Shown here piece by piece: positions 1-9,338 of a DNA stretch of 64,000 nt. The translations under genes were made by a program, and so were the position numbers. Below the pieces are notes generated by a model. That model did not search any database, had not been told where the DNA came from, and was given only the letters and a program-made list of their open reading frames with translations. The stretch is from Kalaharituber pfeilii (Eukaryota; Ascomycota; Pezizomycetes; Pezizales; Pezizaceae), in contig WHUZ01000132.1 in the NCBI GenBank assembly GCA_015179045.1, forward strand, positions 55,200-119,199. Direction: 5' to 3'. Position 1 is the stretch's first letter; each line of letters starts with the position of its first letter.

Positions 1-494
1 TAACAAGGATCTAGGGAAGACAATCGGGATCCGTTGGCTGAGGAAGAAACAAACACTGGTCGATGAAGGGAAAAAGACAAGCTCAGCGGGTAGTCTACTT
101 AGAGAAAACCACCGAGGTTGGGAGAGTGAGACTCGGAGGACGATGGCTGAGAGTGGACCAGTATGAATGGGACAGAGGACGGAAATAGGAAGACAAGGTC
201 CCCGTACATGCTGGCTTTTAAACCAGCGAGAGCCGTGGGTCTCATACATGTTAGTTCTTTTGTTCTTTCTCATTTATTCCTTATGTAATTAAACCTCTTT
301 TTTTTTTTTTTTTTATATCAATACTCGCGTGCCGCCCTATGGGCTATGGCGAGGGTTTATTAAAGGAAAAAAGGAACTAAATAAAACTTAAGTACATGGG
401 GCCCGCGGTTCTCATTGTGCTGCGGGGGATACGTAATTAAACCTCGCCATAGCCCGCAGGGCGGCATGCGAGTACCGATATAAAAGAAAAAAAA
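1..494 (+). mobile_element. gag-only retroelement, 3' end (copy 1)
   Basis: Bases 2-188 encode the C-terminal end of the same ORF1-like protein seen intact at 29079-30113 (shared motifs GIRWLRKK, GKKTSS, RLGGRWL, ending in a basic DRGRK). A one-base shift near position 90 breaks the frame. A short 3' UTR follows. It is split by a nested insertion (298-432), then resumes as a type A hairpin tail (CTCGCC...GCGAG) at 444-474 and an A-rich end at about 480-494. The 5' part lies outside the window. The tail and ORF order match the other gag-only copies. Confidence 0.8.
298..432 (-). mobile_element. nested 5'-truncated type A element
   Basis: A poly(T) run followed by the reverse complement of the type A hairpin tail and about 70 bp of 3' UTR. 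It sits exactly between a 13-bp duplication, GTAATTAAACCTC, at 285-297 and 433-445. It therefore inserted into the tail of copy 1 in the opposite orientation. Its UTR resembles that of the full gag-only copy at 28901-30315 (both carry a CCGCGGGC motif near a CCCCCGCA motif). Confidence 0.85.
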
Positions 495-665
495 TCGCCT
501 CTCACGCATATGCATAAGCCTGGCATGCGATCTGAAGACCTGTACCGTCCCCTGTAGATACCCTACAGTCCCCTGTAGATACCTCTGCAACCGGGCAGGC
601 TAGTCTACAGTTCCCTGTCGATACCCCTGCATCCGGGCAGGCCAGTCTGGCCTGCCCGGAGAGGT
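495..665. repeat. dispersed repeat R1
   Basis: About 170 bp that recurs at 1404-1503 and at 32455-32606. Shared blocks are the CGCCTCTCACGCATATG start, CCCTGTAGATACCTCTGCAA, and a perfect palindrome GGGCAGGCCAG/CTGGCCTGCCC followed by GGAGAGG. The GCC-rich palindrome resembles the terminal inverted repeat of the Mutator-like element at 15585-16882, which begins CGGAACCTCTCCGG. It may be a small relative of that family. No protein is visible. Confidence 0.7.
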
Positions 666-677
666 CCCGGTGCTCTT

Positions 678-985
678 CTGTAGCCTGTTCCGGGGACTTT
701 TCTGGAAGCTTTTGCGGAGGCTGTTTCGGAGGCTGTTTGAGTAGCTGTTGACATGCTACGAGCAGCTGTTCGAGCAGCTGTTTAAGAGGGTGTCCCAGAG
801 GCTGTTCAGAGGCTGTTCAGACCCTGTTCCGGAGGTCGTTCCAGAGGTTGTTCCGGAGGCTACTTCGGAGGCCGTTTCGGAGGCCGTTTGAGCTCTAACA
901 GCCTCTCAAACAGTATTTCAATGGCCTCTGGAACAGCCCCTGGAACAGCTCTTGGAATAGCCTTGGAAAAGCTTCTAGACAAGCT
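678..985. repeat. inverted array of degenerate 12-bp repeats
   Basis: Roughly 200 bp is built from variants of GGAGGCTGTTCC/T (for example GGAGGCTGTTTC, GGAGGCCGTTTC, GAGGCTGTTCAG). Around position 895 the strand flips and the unit continues as its complement (AACAGCCTCT, GGCCTCTGGAACAGCC, TGGAACAGCTCT) to about 985. The whole stretch can therefore fold back on itself. It is not coding: the frames are interrupted and the unit is not kept in codon register. Confidence 0.75.
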
Positions 986-1159
986 CTGAAGAGCAGTCTC
1001 GAAATCTTAGGACTTATCAGAATAGTAAGTTTTGATTATAATGCCTGAACCTGTGCTTATCAAGGTTACCTGCAGTGCCATTTTTATATTCCTAGTAGAG
1101 GACTTATATCTATTTTCCTTGTCCTGATATGTAGGTATGGACTGTTGGTGTTGCAAGTC

Positions 1160-1403
1160 CCAAATTCATTATGCCAGCAGTCCGGATACTTTTTTTTTTT
1201 TTTTAATATCATTAATCGCGTGCCGCCCTATGGGCTATGGCGATCCAACTGTCCGGATACTTCTGACATAATAAAATTGGACACTATCCACGAAATTTGG
1301 ACTGGTCTCCACAGCCAAGCATACGAAAATATGCTAGTTTATGCCAACTGCTGCATAGCGCATGGTATGCATTTATTCCCTGTCCGGATATTTATTTTTC
1401 GGC
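1160..1403. repeat. dispersed repeat R2 (possible DNA-element remnant)
   Basis: About 180 bp (not counting an insertion) shared with 32168-32360: AAATTCATTATG, GTCCGGATACTTCT, ACATAATAAAATT, GCATTTAT and TCGGCTAG occur in the same order. The end GTCCGGATA...CGGCTAG resembles the terminal repeat of the short palindromic element at 50330-50423 (TATTCGGA...CTGGCTAG). R2 may therefore be an old non-autonomous DNA element of that family. The family assignment is an inference. Confidence 0.55.
1191..1250 (-). mobile_element. type A micro-insertion
   Basis: Poly(T), then the complement of the A hairpin tail plus 7 bp. It is flanked by GTCCGGATACT at 1180-1190 and 1251-1261. The insert is 60 bp in all, poly(A) included, and lies inside repeat R2. 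Confidence 0.85.
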
Positions 1404-1560
1404 TAGTAGAACCTCTGCAACCGGGCAGGCTAAGTAGTCTACATTCCCCTGTCGATACCCCTGCATGCGGGCAGGCCAGACTGGCCTGCCCGGAGAGGTC
1501 CCGCGGCTTTTGTCCAGTGAGAAAGTGACTGGACAGAGACATTCCGGCTCGCTAAAATGC
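1404..1560. repeat. R1 copy plus GTCCAGT hairpin repeat (R5)
   Basis: A second copy of R1 (CTCTGCAACCGGGCAGGCTA ... GGAGAGGTCCCG) running into a 45-bp block with a hairpin, GTCCAGTGA/GTGACTGGAC, then AGAGACATTCCG. The hairpin block recurs at 23175-23215 and 34098-34136, so R5 is a separate small repeat often sitting next to R1. Confidence 0.65.
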
Positions 1561-1737
1561 TTAGCCAGTGCAAGGTTTCATAAACTGCAAATACCTAATA
1601 TAGTAATAATTAGAGACTTGGAGCTCATTCTGACCTACCAACAACTTCGAAATGCACAATTTAGCTGATAGTAGTGAGAAAGATGAAAATTTAGCTTAGT
1701 TTAGTTTAGTTTGTCAATATTATGTATATAATCAATC

Positions 1738-1830
1738 CGGGCTCGAGCCGAGCTCACTTACTCACGAGCTGACTCGAGCTCACCCTCCAGCTCGGCTCGA
1801 GCTAGCTCGTGCCGCTCACTATACCCCAGT
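1738..1830. repeat. GAGCTC/CTCGAGC-rich low-complexity repeat
   Basis: Clustered CTCGAG and GAGCTC words (GGGCTCGAGCCGAGCTC, CTCGGCTCGAGCTAGCTCG) ending in GTGCCGCTCACTAT. The same composition and the same ending recur at 34170-34255, so these are two copies of one repeat. Noncoding. Confidence 0.7.
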
Positions 1831-1835
1831 GATGC

Positions 1836-2046
1836 CAGCAATAGTTCCTACTCTACTTTGATATCTCACCACCACCAAATCTAAGGTTCATTCTGTCAAA
1901 TCTGCCGACGAAATAACATCAATTAAAATTGTATCATCTTAAGCAATTGGCACAAATGAATGTGGCAATTTGAATTTCCAGGTGAAGCAGGGATATGGTG
2001 CATTAAGGAAGGAACTGGCAGAGGGTGGGGAATGGATGAGGGCGCG
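1836..2046 (+). repeat. dispersed repeat R3 (with a short coding fragment)
   Basis: Near-identical in inverted orientation to about 47660-47870: GATGCCAGCAATAGTTCC, ATATCTCACCACCACCAAAT, TTTCCAGGTGAAGCAGGG. In the other copy the reading frame is open for about 68 codons (NFQVKQGYGALRKELAEGG and onward). I do not recognise the product. Here the repeat stops abruptly after GGATGAGGGCG, where LINE L1 begins, so L1 inserted into it. Confidence 0.7.
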
Positions 2047-2113
2047 GTTCTACCACTTGGTCGCGACGCCGCAACCGAGGGGTGCCCCGCATCGAAAATT
2101 ACATCAACGTGAA

Positions 2114-2131
2114 GCTCGGGACCGCCCGAGC
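2114..2131 (+). promoter_or_regulatory. 5' UTR hairpin of L1
   Basis: GCTCGGG-ACCG-CCCGAGC is a perfect 7-bp stem about 65 nt from the inferred element start. The equivalent position in LINE2 holds CTCAGG/CCTGAG with the same ACCG loop in element sense. In the gag-only elements it holds CTCAG/CTGAG. The paired changes preserve the stem. Confidence 0.6.
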
Positions 2132-4664
2132 AAGTATTTCGGTCTTTTCCATGGAATTGAGCCACAGCGTTTGGCAGAGGTGGGAGAGCAGTGGACGTGA
2201 TCAGAATCCATTGTTCTACTCCTTCTTTACGCCAAGTATATTAAAGCAGCACAGGAGACACTGCTACAAAGAAATACAACGCGCCGTTTGCAACCGAGAG
2301 CCGCACTAACGGGACGCTTGCAAGCACCAAACAACACGCTGCCTTAACGACCAGAGGCTAACATTGACTACAGGAGTTTGGCAGCAGAAGAATTATGGGG
2401 CAAGATAAAGGAAAGGGAAAGCCTGAGAAAGAGGCAGGTAGAATGATATCTAGAATGGAAAGCGAAGGGAATGTGGGGCTGTTTCGCCCAGTAAAGGAGT
2501 GGGAAAAGAGGTTTACAGTAATCACTGGAGGCAGGCAATTCGATGTGGAAGGGGCCACAGAGTGGCGCCAATTCACAGGATACCAGACTGCAAAGGTGGA
2601 GGACGCCCTCCAGCAGGCTGTAAGGAATGCAGCAGCCCTCTTGACTGCAAAGGGGGCAGTAGGAGTACATGAAGTATGGAGCCAAGCAGAGGTTGGCCAA
2701 CAGTTTATAGCACATACAGCGAGTGAAGCAGCATGGGCTGAATGGGCACATATTATCAGGGAGGGAATTGCGATACAGGAGGGAGAGGCTGAGCAAGGAA
2801 ATGAGGTGAGGAGAGTTATCAGAGAAGATGATATTGAGGATGTTATCTACGTAGGTGGTAGAGTGACCCAAACAATTCAGACCCCACACCACGGAAAGGG
2901 CGGTCTCGACCAGCAGGAAACTGGAAGCAGTGAGCAGATGGAGGTAGATTTTGAGACCCACCTCACAGCAGATGGTACCAGGAAACGGAAACGTGATAGT
3001 GAGTTGGCTAGAGATCAGCTAGCGAGAGAGACTCTTGAATTGAAGGACAGCAGCGAAGTGGAGGAAGCAGAGGAAGTAGAAGAAACAGAAGAAGTAGAAG
3101 CAGAGGAACCTGAGGAGCTTGAAGGAGCAGATGCAATCCAAGTTCTACAATTGCTACATGACCTCAAGATTCTCAAGGAAGCATGGGAAAAGCGTAAGGG
3201 AGCAGGAGCAGCACGAAGCGCATCAGGGGTAGGCGATGCAGCAGCTCGATTAGGTGACATTATTGAAAATCGAAAAGGAGCTGATGGCAAAGGGTGGAGA
3301 GAAGTAGAAGACTTCTTGAGAATTGAAAACCAGCATGAAGATAAAGTTAAGGCACTACGGGAGTGTGAAAAGTGGTGGAAGAAGGAAAAGGAAAACCAGA
3401 AGGCAAGAGAAACAAGGGCAATCAATCAAAAACTGAGAAGGCTGGAAGAGTCTTGCAAGTGTAGTCGTCAAGCTAGGAGTTGCCTCCATTGAGGAAAAGG
3501 ATGCAGCAAAACGGAAGGAGGAGGAAGTCAAGAAGAGGAACCGTGAGGTTGAGGCAAGAAGAGCAGCTGAGAAGGCCTTAGCAAAAGCGAAAGCTCTGGA
3601 AGAAAAGGATCAGGCCCAACGAAAGAAGTCAGAAAAGGATGCTCAAGAGGCAGCAGATCGAGAAAAACAAAGATTGGACATAGTGCAGGCTGCGAGAATT
3701 GCAGCTGATGAAGCAGATGTGGAACTCAAGAGAAAAGAGCTCGCAGTCTATGATATAAAGAAGAAAAGTAGCACAGCTGCAGAGATAAAGAAAGCAGAAG
3801 AGGAGGAACAGGAAGGTGCTACAAAGGCTTCGGAGGCCAGAGTGGCTGCAGAACATGCAGAAACAGGTACAACCAGAGCCGAGGGTAGTTCCTGGCAGGT
3901 AGTTGGCACTACTAAGATGCGCAAGTGGGTGATGATTTCACTACACAAGGAGGTATCAGTAGGTACAACAGAGCAAGCAAAACAGAAACAATTAGAAGCA
4001 GCAAATACAGCTCTTCGAGCATTAATGTACGCTACCGGGATATTGCGCACTACCGGGATATTGCGGACTTCCGGATACCACAATAAAAAATTACTATGAG
4101 TGCAAATCGCCCTCAAGTGGGCTCAAATTGAAGCCAGAGCATGGGAGAGTATGTTAAATTATTCTTTATATATTTCCTAGGCTTATTTGTAGCACATAAG
4201 TGATGACTTATTTGGTACATACAAAATCCTATGCTGGACATGTTTTAAGCTGCCATGTGGTAATGATTCTATCCTGAGCCCTTATTGACCTCACTTTATA
4301 CTCTGCTGCCTATTTCCATGAAGTATAGGATGTTTGGTGGTGCTCAGGCTATTCTGTAAAGAATTGCACTGTCATCTTGTAGCATACATCTCTGCTTATG
4401 CATATGTACAGCAATTCTAGGCTACTATACAGCATAAAAGCATTGCGTGGAGAATCTCTGAGGCTATAAAATAGAAACACATATATAATGAGGTACTTGT
4501 TAAACTGCTTGCAGTACTAGCTGATGGATTTGAGCCATTAGGCACTATCACATGAATTTTGTGCATAAAGCATTTCAAGAATACTCATCAGCTCTCTATG
4601 TAGCTCTGTGGTATTTGCAACTGTGGTGCCTGTTACTGCTATTACCTATCTCATCACCTATTAT

Positions 4665-5386
4665 TGTTACGGCTAAGGTGAGACTTCCCCGAGCAGGGGA
4701 ACACTTACCCTGAATCCTTAGTAAGGCCAGTGCTGCTAGACCGGACTGATCACCCGTTAGGCTTGGCAGAGGATTCTTTGTGTTTGAATAGGGTAGTGCT
4801 AAGGAAGTGTGTGTCACCGTTGATTGTAAGGTCTTTAGGCCTGGCACTCGGTTTATGAAGCTAATATGCGCACATGCCCTAGTACATGTTATTATCTAGC
4901 ATCTGTACTACGTTGCATGCTTCTTTGTTATGATTATTGGCATTGTTGAATTGCCGTTTCTTTATTTGCTTGCCTAGTCATGTATGATGCGCTCAGTCTA
5001 TTTAAGCACAGGCGATAGCACAGTTGAAGAATCAAGACACAAGCCGTGTTCTAAGTTCTCTATACTTCTGAAACCTATCGTTTCCTCATTACGCCCGTGA
5101 ATCGCTCCGCTCCGCTGCGCGCTCCACGCAAAACAGCTGCCCTTCCGGCCCGCCGCCCTGTAGCCTTTCCGGCCCGCAGTATATACGCCTCCGTAGCCCC
5201 TTCGGCCCGCAGCACATACGCCTCCGTAGCCATCTCGGCCCGCAGCATATACGCCTCCGTAGCCTTTCCGGCCCGCAGCATATACGCCTCCGTAGCGACT
5301 CCGGCCTGCCGAATACGCACCTCCGTAGCCGTAACATCCAGTGCCTTCCAGCGCCCACCGGAGCCTAGCCCCTCACGCCCGTAACA
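4665..5386 (+). mobile_element. solo LTR (722 bp)
   Basis: Starts TGTTACGG and ends CCGTAACA, with a perfect 5-bp target duplication ATTAT at 4660-4664 and 5387-5391. A TATA-like CTATTTAAG lies at about 4997. There is no internal retroelement next to it, so it is a solo LTR left by recombination. Two further copies lie at 20335-21480 (minus) and 21755-22240 (plus, incomplete). The superfamily (Gypsy or Copia) cannot be told from the LTR alone. Confidence 0.85.
5155..5345 (+). repeat. ~33-bp tandem repeats inside the LTR
   Basis: Five or so units containing CTCCGTAGC and CGGCCCGCAG (for example GCATATACGCCTCCGTAGCC). The unit is close to 33 bp, so several frames stay open across it, but the resulting peptides are repeat translations and not proteins. 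The repeats are also present in the copy at 20335-21480 and nearly absent in the one at 21755-22240. Confidence 0.8.
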
Positions 5387-5736
5387 ATTATCATCTATAT
5401 CTAAGGTATATACATATTAATATGCTGTCTCACTATATCCTGCATACCTCTCCACTCAAGTAGCCATATAATATCTAAATCCATTAGCTGGTGCTGTCAG
5501 CAGTTTAGCAAGTACCTCATTATATATGTGTTTCTATTTTATAGCCTCAGAGATTCTCCACGCAATGCTTTTATGCTGTATAGTAGCCTAGAATTGCTGT
5601 ACATATGCATAAGCAAAGATGTATGCTTCAATATGATAGTGCAATTCTTTACAGAATAGCCTGAGCACCACCAAACATTCTATACTTCATGGAAATAGGC
5701 AGCAGAGTATAAAGTGAGGTCAATAAGGGCTCAGGA

Positions 5737-5798
5737 CTTTTTTTTTTTTTTTTTTTGTATCACATGACCCCGCTTGTAGCTGTTCGCCATGGCAGGGC
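5737..5798 (-). mobile_element. type B micro-insertion
   Basis: Poly(T) plus the complement of the B hairpin tail (CCCTGCCATGGCGAAC ... GCGGGG), between AAGGGCTCAGGA at 5725-5736 and 5799-5810. It is only 62 bp long, and the other foldback arm lacks it. Confidence 0.9.
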
Positions 5799-6856
5799 AA
5801 GGGCTCAGGATAGAATCATTACCACATGGCAGCTTAAAACATGTCCAGCATAGGATTTTGTATGTACCAAATAAGTCATCACTTATGTGCTACAAATAAG
5901 CCTAGGAAATATATAAAGAATAATTTAACATACTCTCCCATGCTCTGGCTTCAATTTGAGCCCACTTGAGGGCCATTTGCACTCATAGCAATTTTTTGTT
6001 GTGGTATCCGGAAAATGCCGGTAGTGCGCAATATCCCGGTAGCATGCGTTAGAACGAGGGGAAAAGAGAAGGCTTTTCCGAGTAGTAGGTATCAAGGAGA
6101 ATGCTATGGTTTCGAGGTATGAGAGGAGATGGCGTATCATTGAAGCACCCTGGGAGATGAAAGAAGCAGAAGTTATAAGGATACTACAGTGTCAGCTGGA
6201 GGCTGTGTTTGGAGGGGACCTACTGAATGTTTGGGCTGAGCAATTAGGGACAGTTCCCCTAATCGCAAAGGGAGTTCCTGTAGAGGGGCTCTCTAATAGA
6301 AGACAGCTGCATGAGGCCCTTGCAGCAGAAAACATAACCACGAGTGGCATTTTCGGAGCGAGATGGCCTGAGAGAGTTGGTCCGAATGCATGGCAAACAA
6401 TGAGAACTACAGCAGTCAACTTTGAGGTAACCAGTGTACAGGAAGCAGAAAGACTAGTTAAGGAGGGAGTGAAGCTTGGAAATGACCTCCGAAAGGTAGA
6501 AGTCTACAAGCCACTAGCAGTGAGAGGGTCTGCACCCACTAAAGGAGGTGCAAGCTTCCTACCAGCGCCAGTACCAACACCAGTATCAGTACCAGCAGCA
6601 GCTTTTGAAAGAGCATGCTGGCGGTGTGGCAGAAAGGGACATCAGCGGAGAAAGTGTACACACCAGCCACCGAAGGCCTACCAAAGTCAAAAACAACAGG
6701 GAGTCAAAGTAGCCAGTAGGACATGCTGGCAGTGTGGTGGTATGGGGCACCAGCGAAAAGAGTGTGCAACGGTACCTACTAGAGACTCTTTGAAGAGGCC
6801 AGGGCTAGGGCCAGAGCTGGCGAGCTATATGCCAGCAGGGAAGCGGTCCCGACGTA

Positions 6857-8017
6857 ATGGTTACTGAACAGAAGATGAAGGTGGCATTCCAGAATGTTGG
6901 AGGTTCTCTCAGAAATAGTGATATTATTCTGGAATGGGCAAATAGAGAGAAAGTAGATGTGATTTTCATAGGAGAAGCATGGGTTGCAGAGAAGAGAGGA
7001 GAGTGGGTCACAACAAGGCACCCAGCTTATGAGGTCATCAGCCGAGTTGAGAGTGGCAAGAGAGTAGTGGCCCATGCAAGGAGAGGGACCCAGGAGTGGA
7101 AAGTAATTGAAGAGACGAAAGGGTGGGTCTGGTGTGAGGGAGAAGGAGGTGGCAGAGCTGGAGGAGTATATATCCACCTAGATATGAATTTGGAGACCTT
7201 GGAGGATTGGATAGACAGATGGGGAAGGCTGAGAGGCCCAGGAGGTCTGCAGTCTAGTGCAGTACTACTGGGGGACTTCAATGCACACCATCCAGCATGG
7301 TCCAAACTAGACAAAGGGCCTGACCCGAGGGGAAGGGCACTCAAGGAGGGTTTGGAAGGCACAGGCTGGCTTCTGGATACAAAGAAAGGGGTTTCAATAT
7401 GGGCGAGAGAGGTAGAAGGGCAGGTCAGAGAGAGTGTTCTAGATCTAGTCTGGAAGTATGGGGAATTTGAATGGCAAAACGAAGATCCAGAGTGGTTATG
7501 TGGAGACCATGCAGTAGTCTGGGGGACTTGTAATAGCAGCCAAGGCAAAATTGAAATAAGAAGAGGAGTGGATTGGGATAAGGCAGAAGATTTGATCCAA
7601 GAAATCATGCAAAAGAAGGCTTCAGAACAATGGGAGTGGTACCGAAGCCTTGAAGGAGGGACTGCATATGAGAAGACCTACAAACTTTGAGAGAGTCTGA
7701 AGAGGGAGATACGTGCATCATCAAGAAGTAAGTTGTGGTGGGATAAGGAGGTAGAAGAGGCAGCGAAGGCAGTGAGGAAGGAGGGCCGAGGGGGTAAGGG
7801 ACAGGCAGCCAAAGCATGGGAGAGAGCCAGACTCCTATGGTGGAAAGAGCGGGTTAAAACCCTCAAGTATATCATAAGGCGAAAGAAAAAGGAGTGCTGG
7901 GAACAGTTTACAGAGGAAAACAGCTCTAAAGACCCATGGGATGTGATCCGAGTAGAAAAAGACCCTTGGAAGTTAAGAGGAAAGATGGGCGACCTTGTAG
8001 GTGACGATGGTGATATA
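6857..8017 (+). pseudogene. L1 ORF2, AP-endonuclease domain only
   Basis: Starts at ATG 6857, overlapping the ORF1 stop (ATGGTTACTGA), a coupling typical of Tad1-type LINEs. The first ~230 residues are an apurinic-type endonuclease, the domain that nicks the target site: an N-terminal FQNVGG strand, IGEAW (catalytic Glu), GDFNAHHPAW (Asp/Asn/His), LDLVW and GDHAVV (catalytic His region). An in-frame TGA at 7688-7690 (where homologs would continue) is followed by another ~100 in-frame residues of the linker before the RT (WWDKEVEEA, WKERVKTLKY). The sequence stops at about 8017 with no RT. Confidence 0.8.
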
Positions 8018-9338
8018 TGGAGCACTCCGCAACCACAGCGTCCCCCCAGCGAAACCTACATAGATCGAAAGCTCTCAGTGCGCTGAGTCTTTAGATCTAA
8101 TTTTTATTCCAAAAAACCCAACTCCTCAAGTTTCCCCCTTGGGGGTTAAGTTTTGAGGAAATTTTCAGCTCCTTATTCCGTTGCCAGCACACCACCATCG
8201 CTGACTTCTTGGCATTCCCACCATGGATCCGACCAATAGATTCATGGCATTGGGCAGCCCAGCACCAAAAAACATGCCCGTAGGTGCCAAAACAACTCTG
8301 GCCAAGAGTACCCGTCTCGAGGCCCCACTGTACAAGTCTATCGCAGATCGGCTCGGCGGAGTCAATATGTCCGATATGCTTGATGCCGTGGGGGATGTCA
8401 TCGAACACATATATGCTTGCATAAAAGACCAGAAGACAAGACCAAACTTTGAACCAACAGACAGGTTCCTGGGTGAAATCAGGAGTGTGCATCGCGTCAT
8501 TGCTGCTCTTGCACTAGCGGTGAAGACGGAATCATGCACAGAAATACACAATATGCACCTGAGGAAACCCTCAAAGGAAGGGGAATCACAAACTGACCCG
8601 GAGAAACCACCAAAGCTGTCATATGCAGCAGTTGTCTCCCAGAACATCCCGCCAAGAACACCCCCGGAAGGGGACAATTCTGACCGACCTCCGGTGGCAC
8701 CACCCAAAAGCCGAACAAAGTCCACTGCTTTCCAGTCCAAAAACGTGAAAGGGGGACAGAGTACCAGTCCCCCAAGCAGAAAATGTCCAAGAAACCATCT
8801 CCAGCACCATCTCCGAAGCCAATCCCAAAGGAAAGGACACTCCCGCAATCCGGTCGTGCGATCGTAGTACATGGAATTGCGGTGACAAAGAAACTCGGGA
8901 AAGTAAGAGATTGGATGGAGAATGCGAACCCATGGATGGGAAAGATTGTTGCGGCAAGATGGTTGGTGAAGAAAGAGAGGAGGGAGGGAAAGAAGGCTAG
9001 CTCGGTTGTCATCTACCTGGAGGGGGAGGTGGAATCGGATAGCCAAACACCAGCGAAGGTAACAAGTGGTACGATTCGTGCCTGTATGACTGGGATAGAA
9101 ATTCAAAGGTGGACAGAAAGGGGAAGGGGAGGGAGGTGGAGGAAATGGACTTGACGGCATAGCGGGTTGTCTCATGGGTTTTATTTCCTCTATTTCCTTT
9201 TGAATGTCGGTGTATATAGTGAGTTGTTGTTTGTTTTTAGGTGCCTGTCTCCGGGCCATAAGGACCTCGGTCCAGGGACCCTGCCATGGCGAACAGCTGC
9301 AAGCGGGGTTATGTGGAAAAAAAAAAAAAAAAAAAAAA
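8018..9338 (+). mobile_element. gag-only retroelement copy 2 (type B tail)
   Basis: The 5' UTR (8018-8222) matches that of the full copy at 28901-30315, including CCTACATAGATCGAAAG and the hairpin CTCAG-TGCG-CTGAG at 8074-8087. The ORF is followed by a 3' UTR ending in the longer type B tail (CTGTCTCCGGGC ... CCCTGCCATGGCGAAC ... GCGGGGTTATGTGG) and poly(A) at 9317-9338. It abuts L1 on the left and the inverted copy 3 on the right. No target duplication was found. Confidence 0.75.
8223..9154 (+). pseudogene. ORF1-like protein of gag-only copy 2, frameshifted
   Basis: ATG 8223 opens a 214-codon frame with a helical N-terminus (residues 1-90, with VIEHIYACIKDQK) and a Pro/Ser-rich middle. The frame then changes near 8785, where the C-terminal globular domain continues: IVVHGIAV, LGKVRDWME, ARWLVKK, KKASSVVIYLEGEV. 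The last part shifts again near 9060. The C-terminal domain is the one conserved across all five copies and resembles the RRM/CTD-like nucleic-acid-binding region of fungal LINE ORF1 proteins (inference from pattern only). Confidence 0.7.

Larger units (their letters stand above)
4025..6045. mobile_element. foldback element with ~500-bp inverted arms
   Basis: The left arm (4025 to about 4535) and right arm (about 5465-6045) are inverted copies of each other. Both start with GCTACCGGGATATTGCGCACTACCGG and include TCCATGAAGTATAG... and CTATAAAATAGAAACACATA blocks. The element interrupts L1 ORF1 precisely: the frame before it (LRAL) continues after it (LERGEK). A possible 6-bp duplication, GCATTA/GCGTTA, flanks it at 4019-4024 and 6046-6051. 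I see no transposase, so it is a non-autonomous DNA element of unknown superfamily. It carries a solo LTR in its centre and a type B micro-insertion in its right arm. Confidence 0.8.
2395..6867 (+). pseudogene. L1 ORF1 (gag-like, coiled coil and zinc knuckles), disrupted
   Basis: Encodes the RNA-binding ORF1 protein of a Tad1-type LINE. From ATG 2395 there are about 360 open codons with a Glu-rich stretch. The frame then shifts near 3460-3480 and continues through a long Lys/Glu/Ala coiled coil to about 4024. The gene is cut by the foldback element (4025-6045) and resumes in frame at 6046. The C-terminal part carries two CCHC knuckles (CWRCGRKGHQRRKC at about 6617-6658 and CWQCGGMGHQRKEC at about 6724-6765) before the stop at 6867. 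LINE2 ORF1 has the same architecture. Function (RNP formation on the LINE RNA) is known for the family; this copy is broken. Confidence 0.8.
2050..8017 (+). mobile_element. Tad1-type LINE L1, 5' portion, lacking reverse transcriptase
   Basis: A non-LTR retrotransposon: 5' UTR with a hairpin, ORF1 with a long charged coiled coil and two CCHC zinc knuckles, then an overlapping ORF2 with an AP-endonuclease domain. The reverse transcriptase and RNase H are absent. Homology stops at about 8017, where a gag-only element begins in the same orientation with its own 5' UTR. The 5' end (about 2050) is inferred by alignment with the 5' UTRs of LINE2 and the gag-only elements. L1 is dead: frame breaks in ORF1, a large insertion, an in-frame stop in ORF2 and no RT. 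Confidence 0.8.

Noticed and set aside
5075..5384. Three overlapping open frames with repeated peptide units
   Set aside because: They are translations of the 33-bp tandem repeats inside the solo LTR in several frames on both strands.
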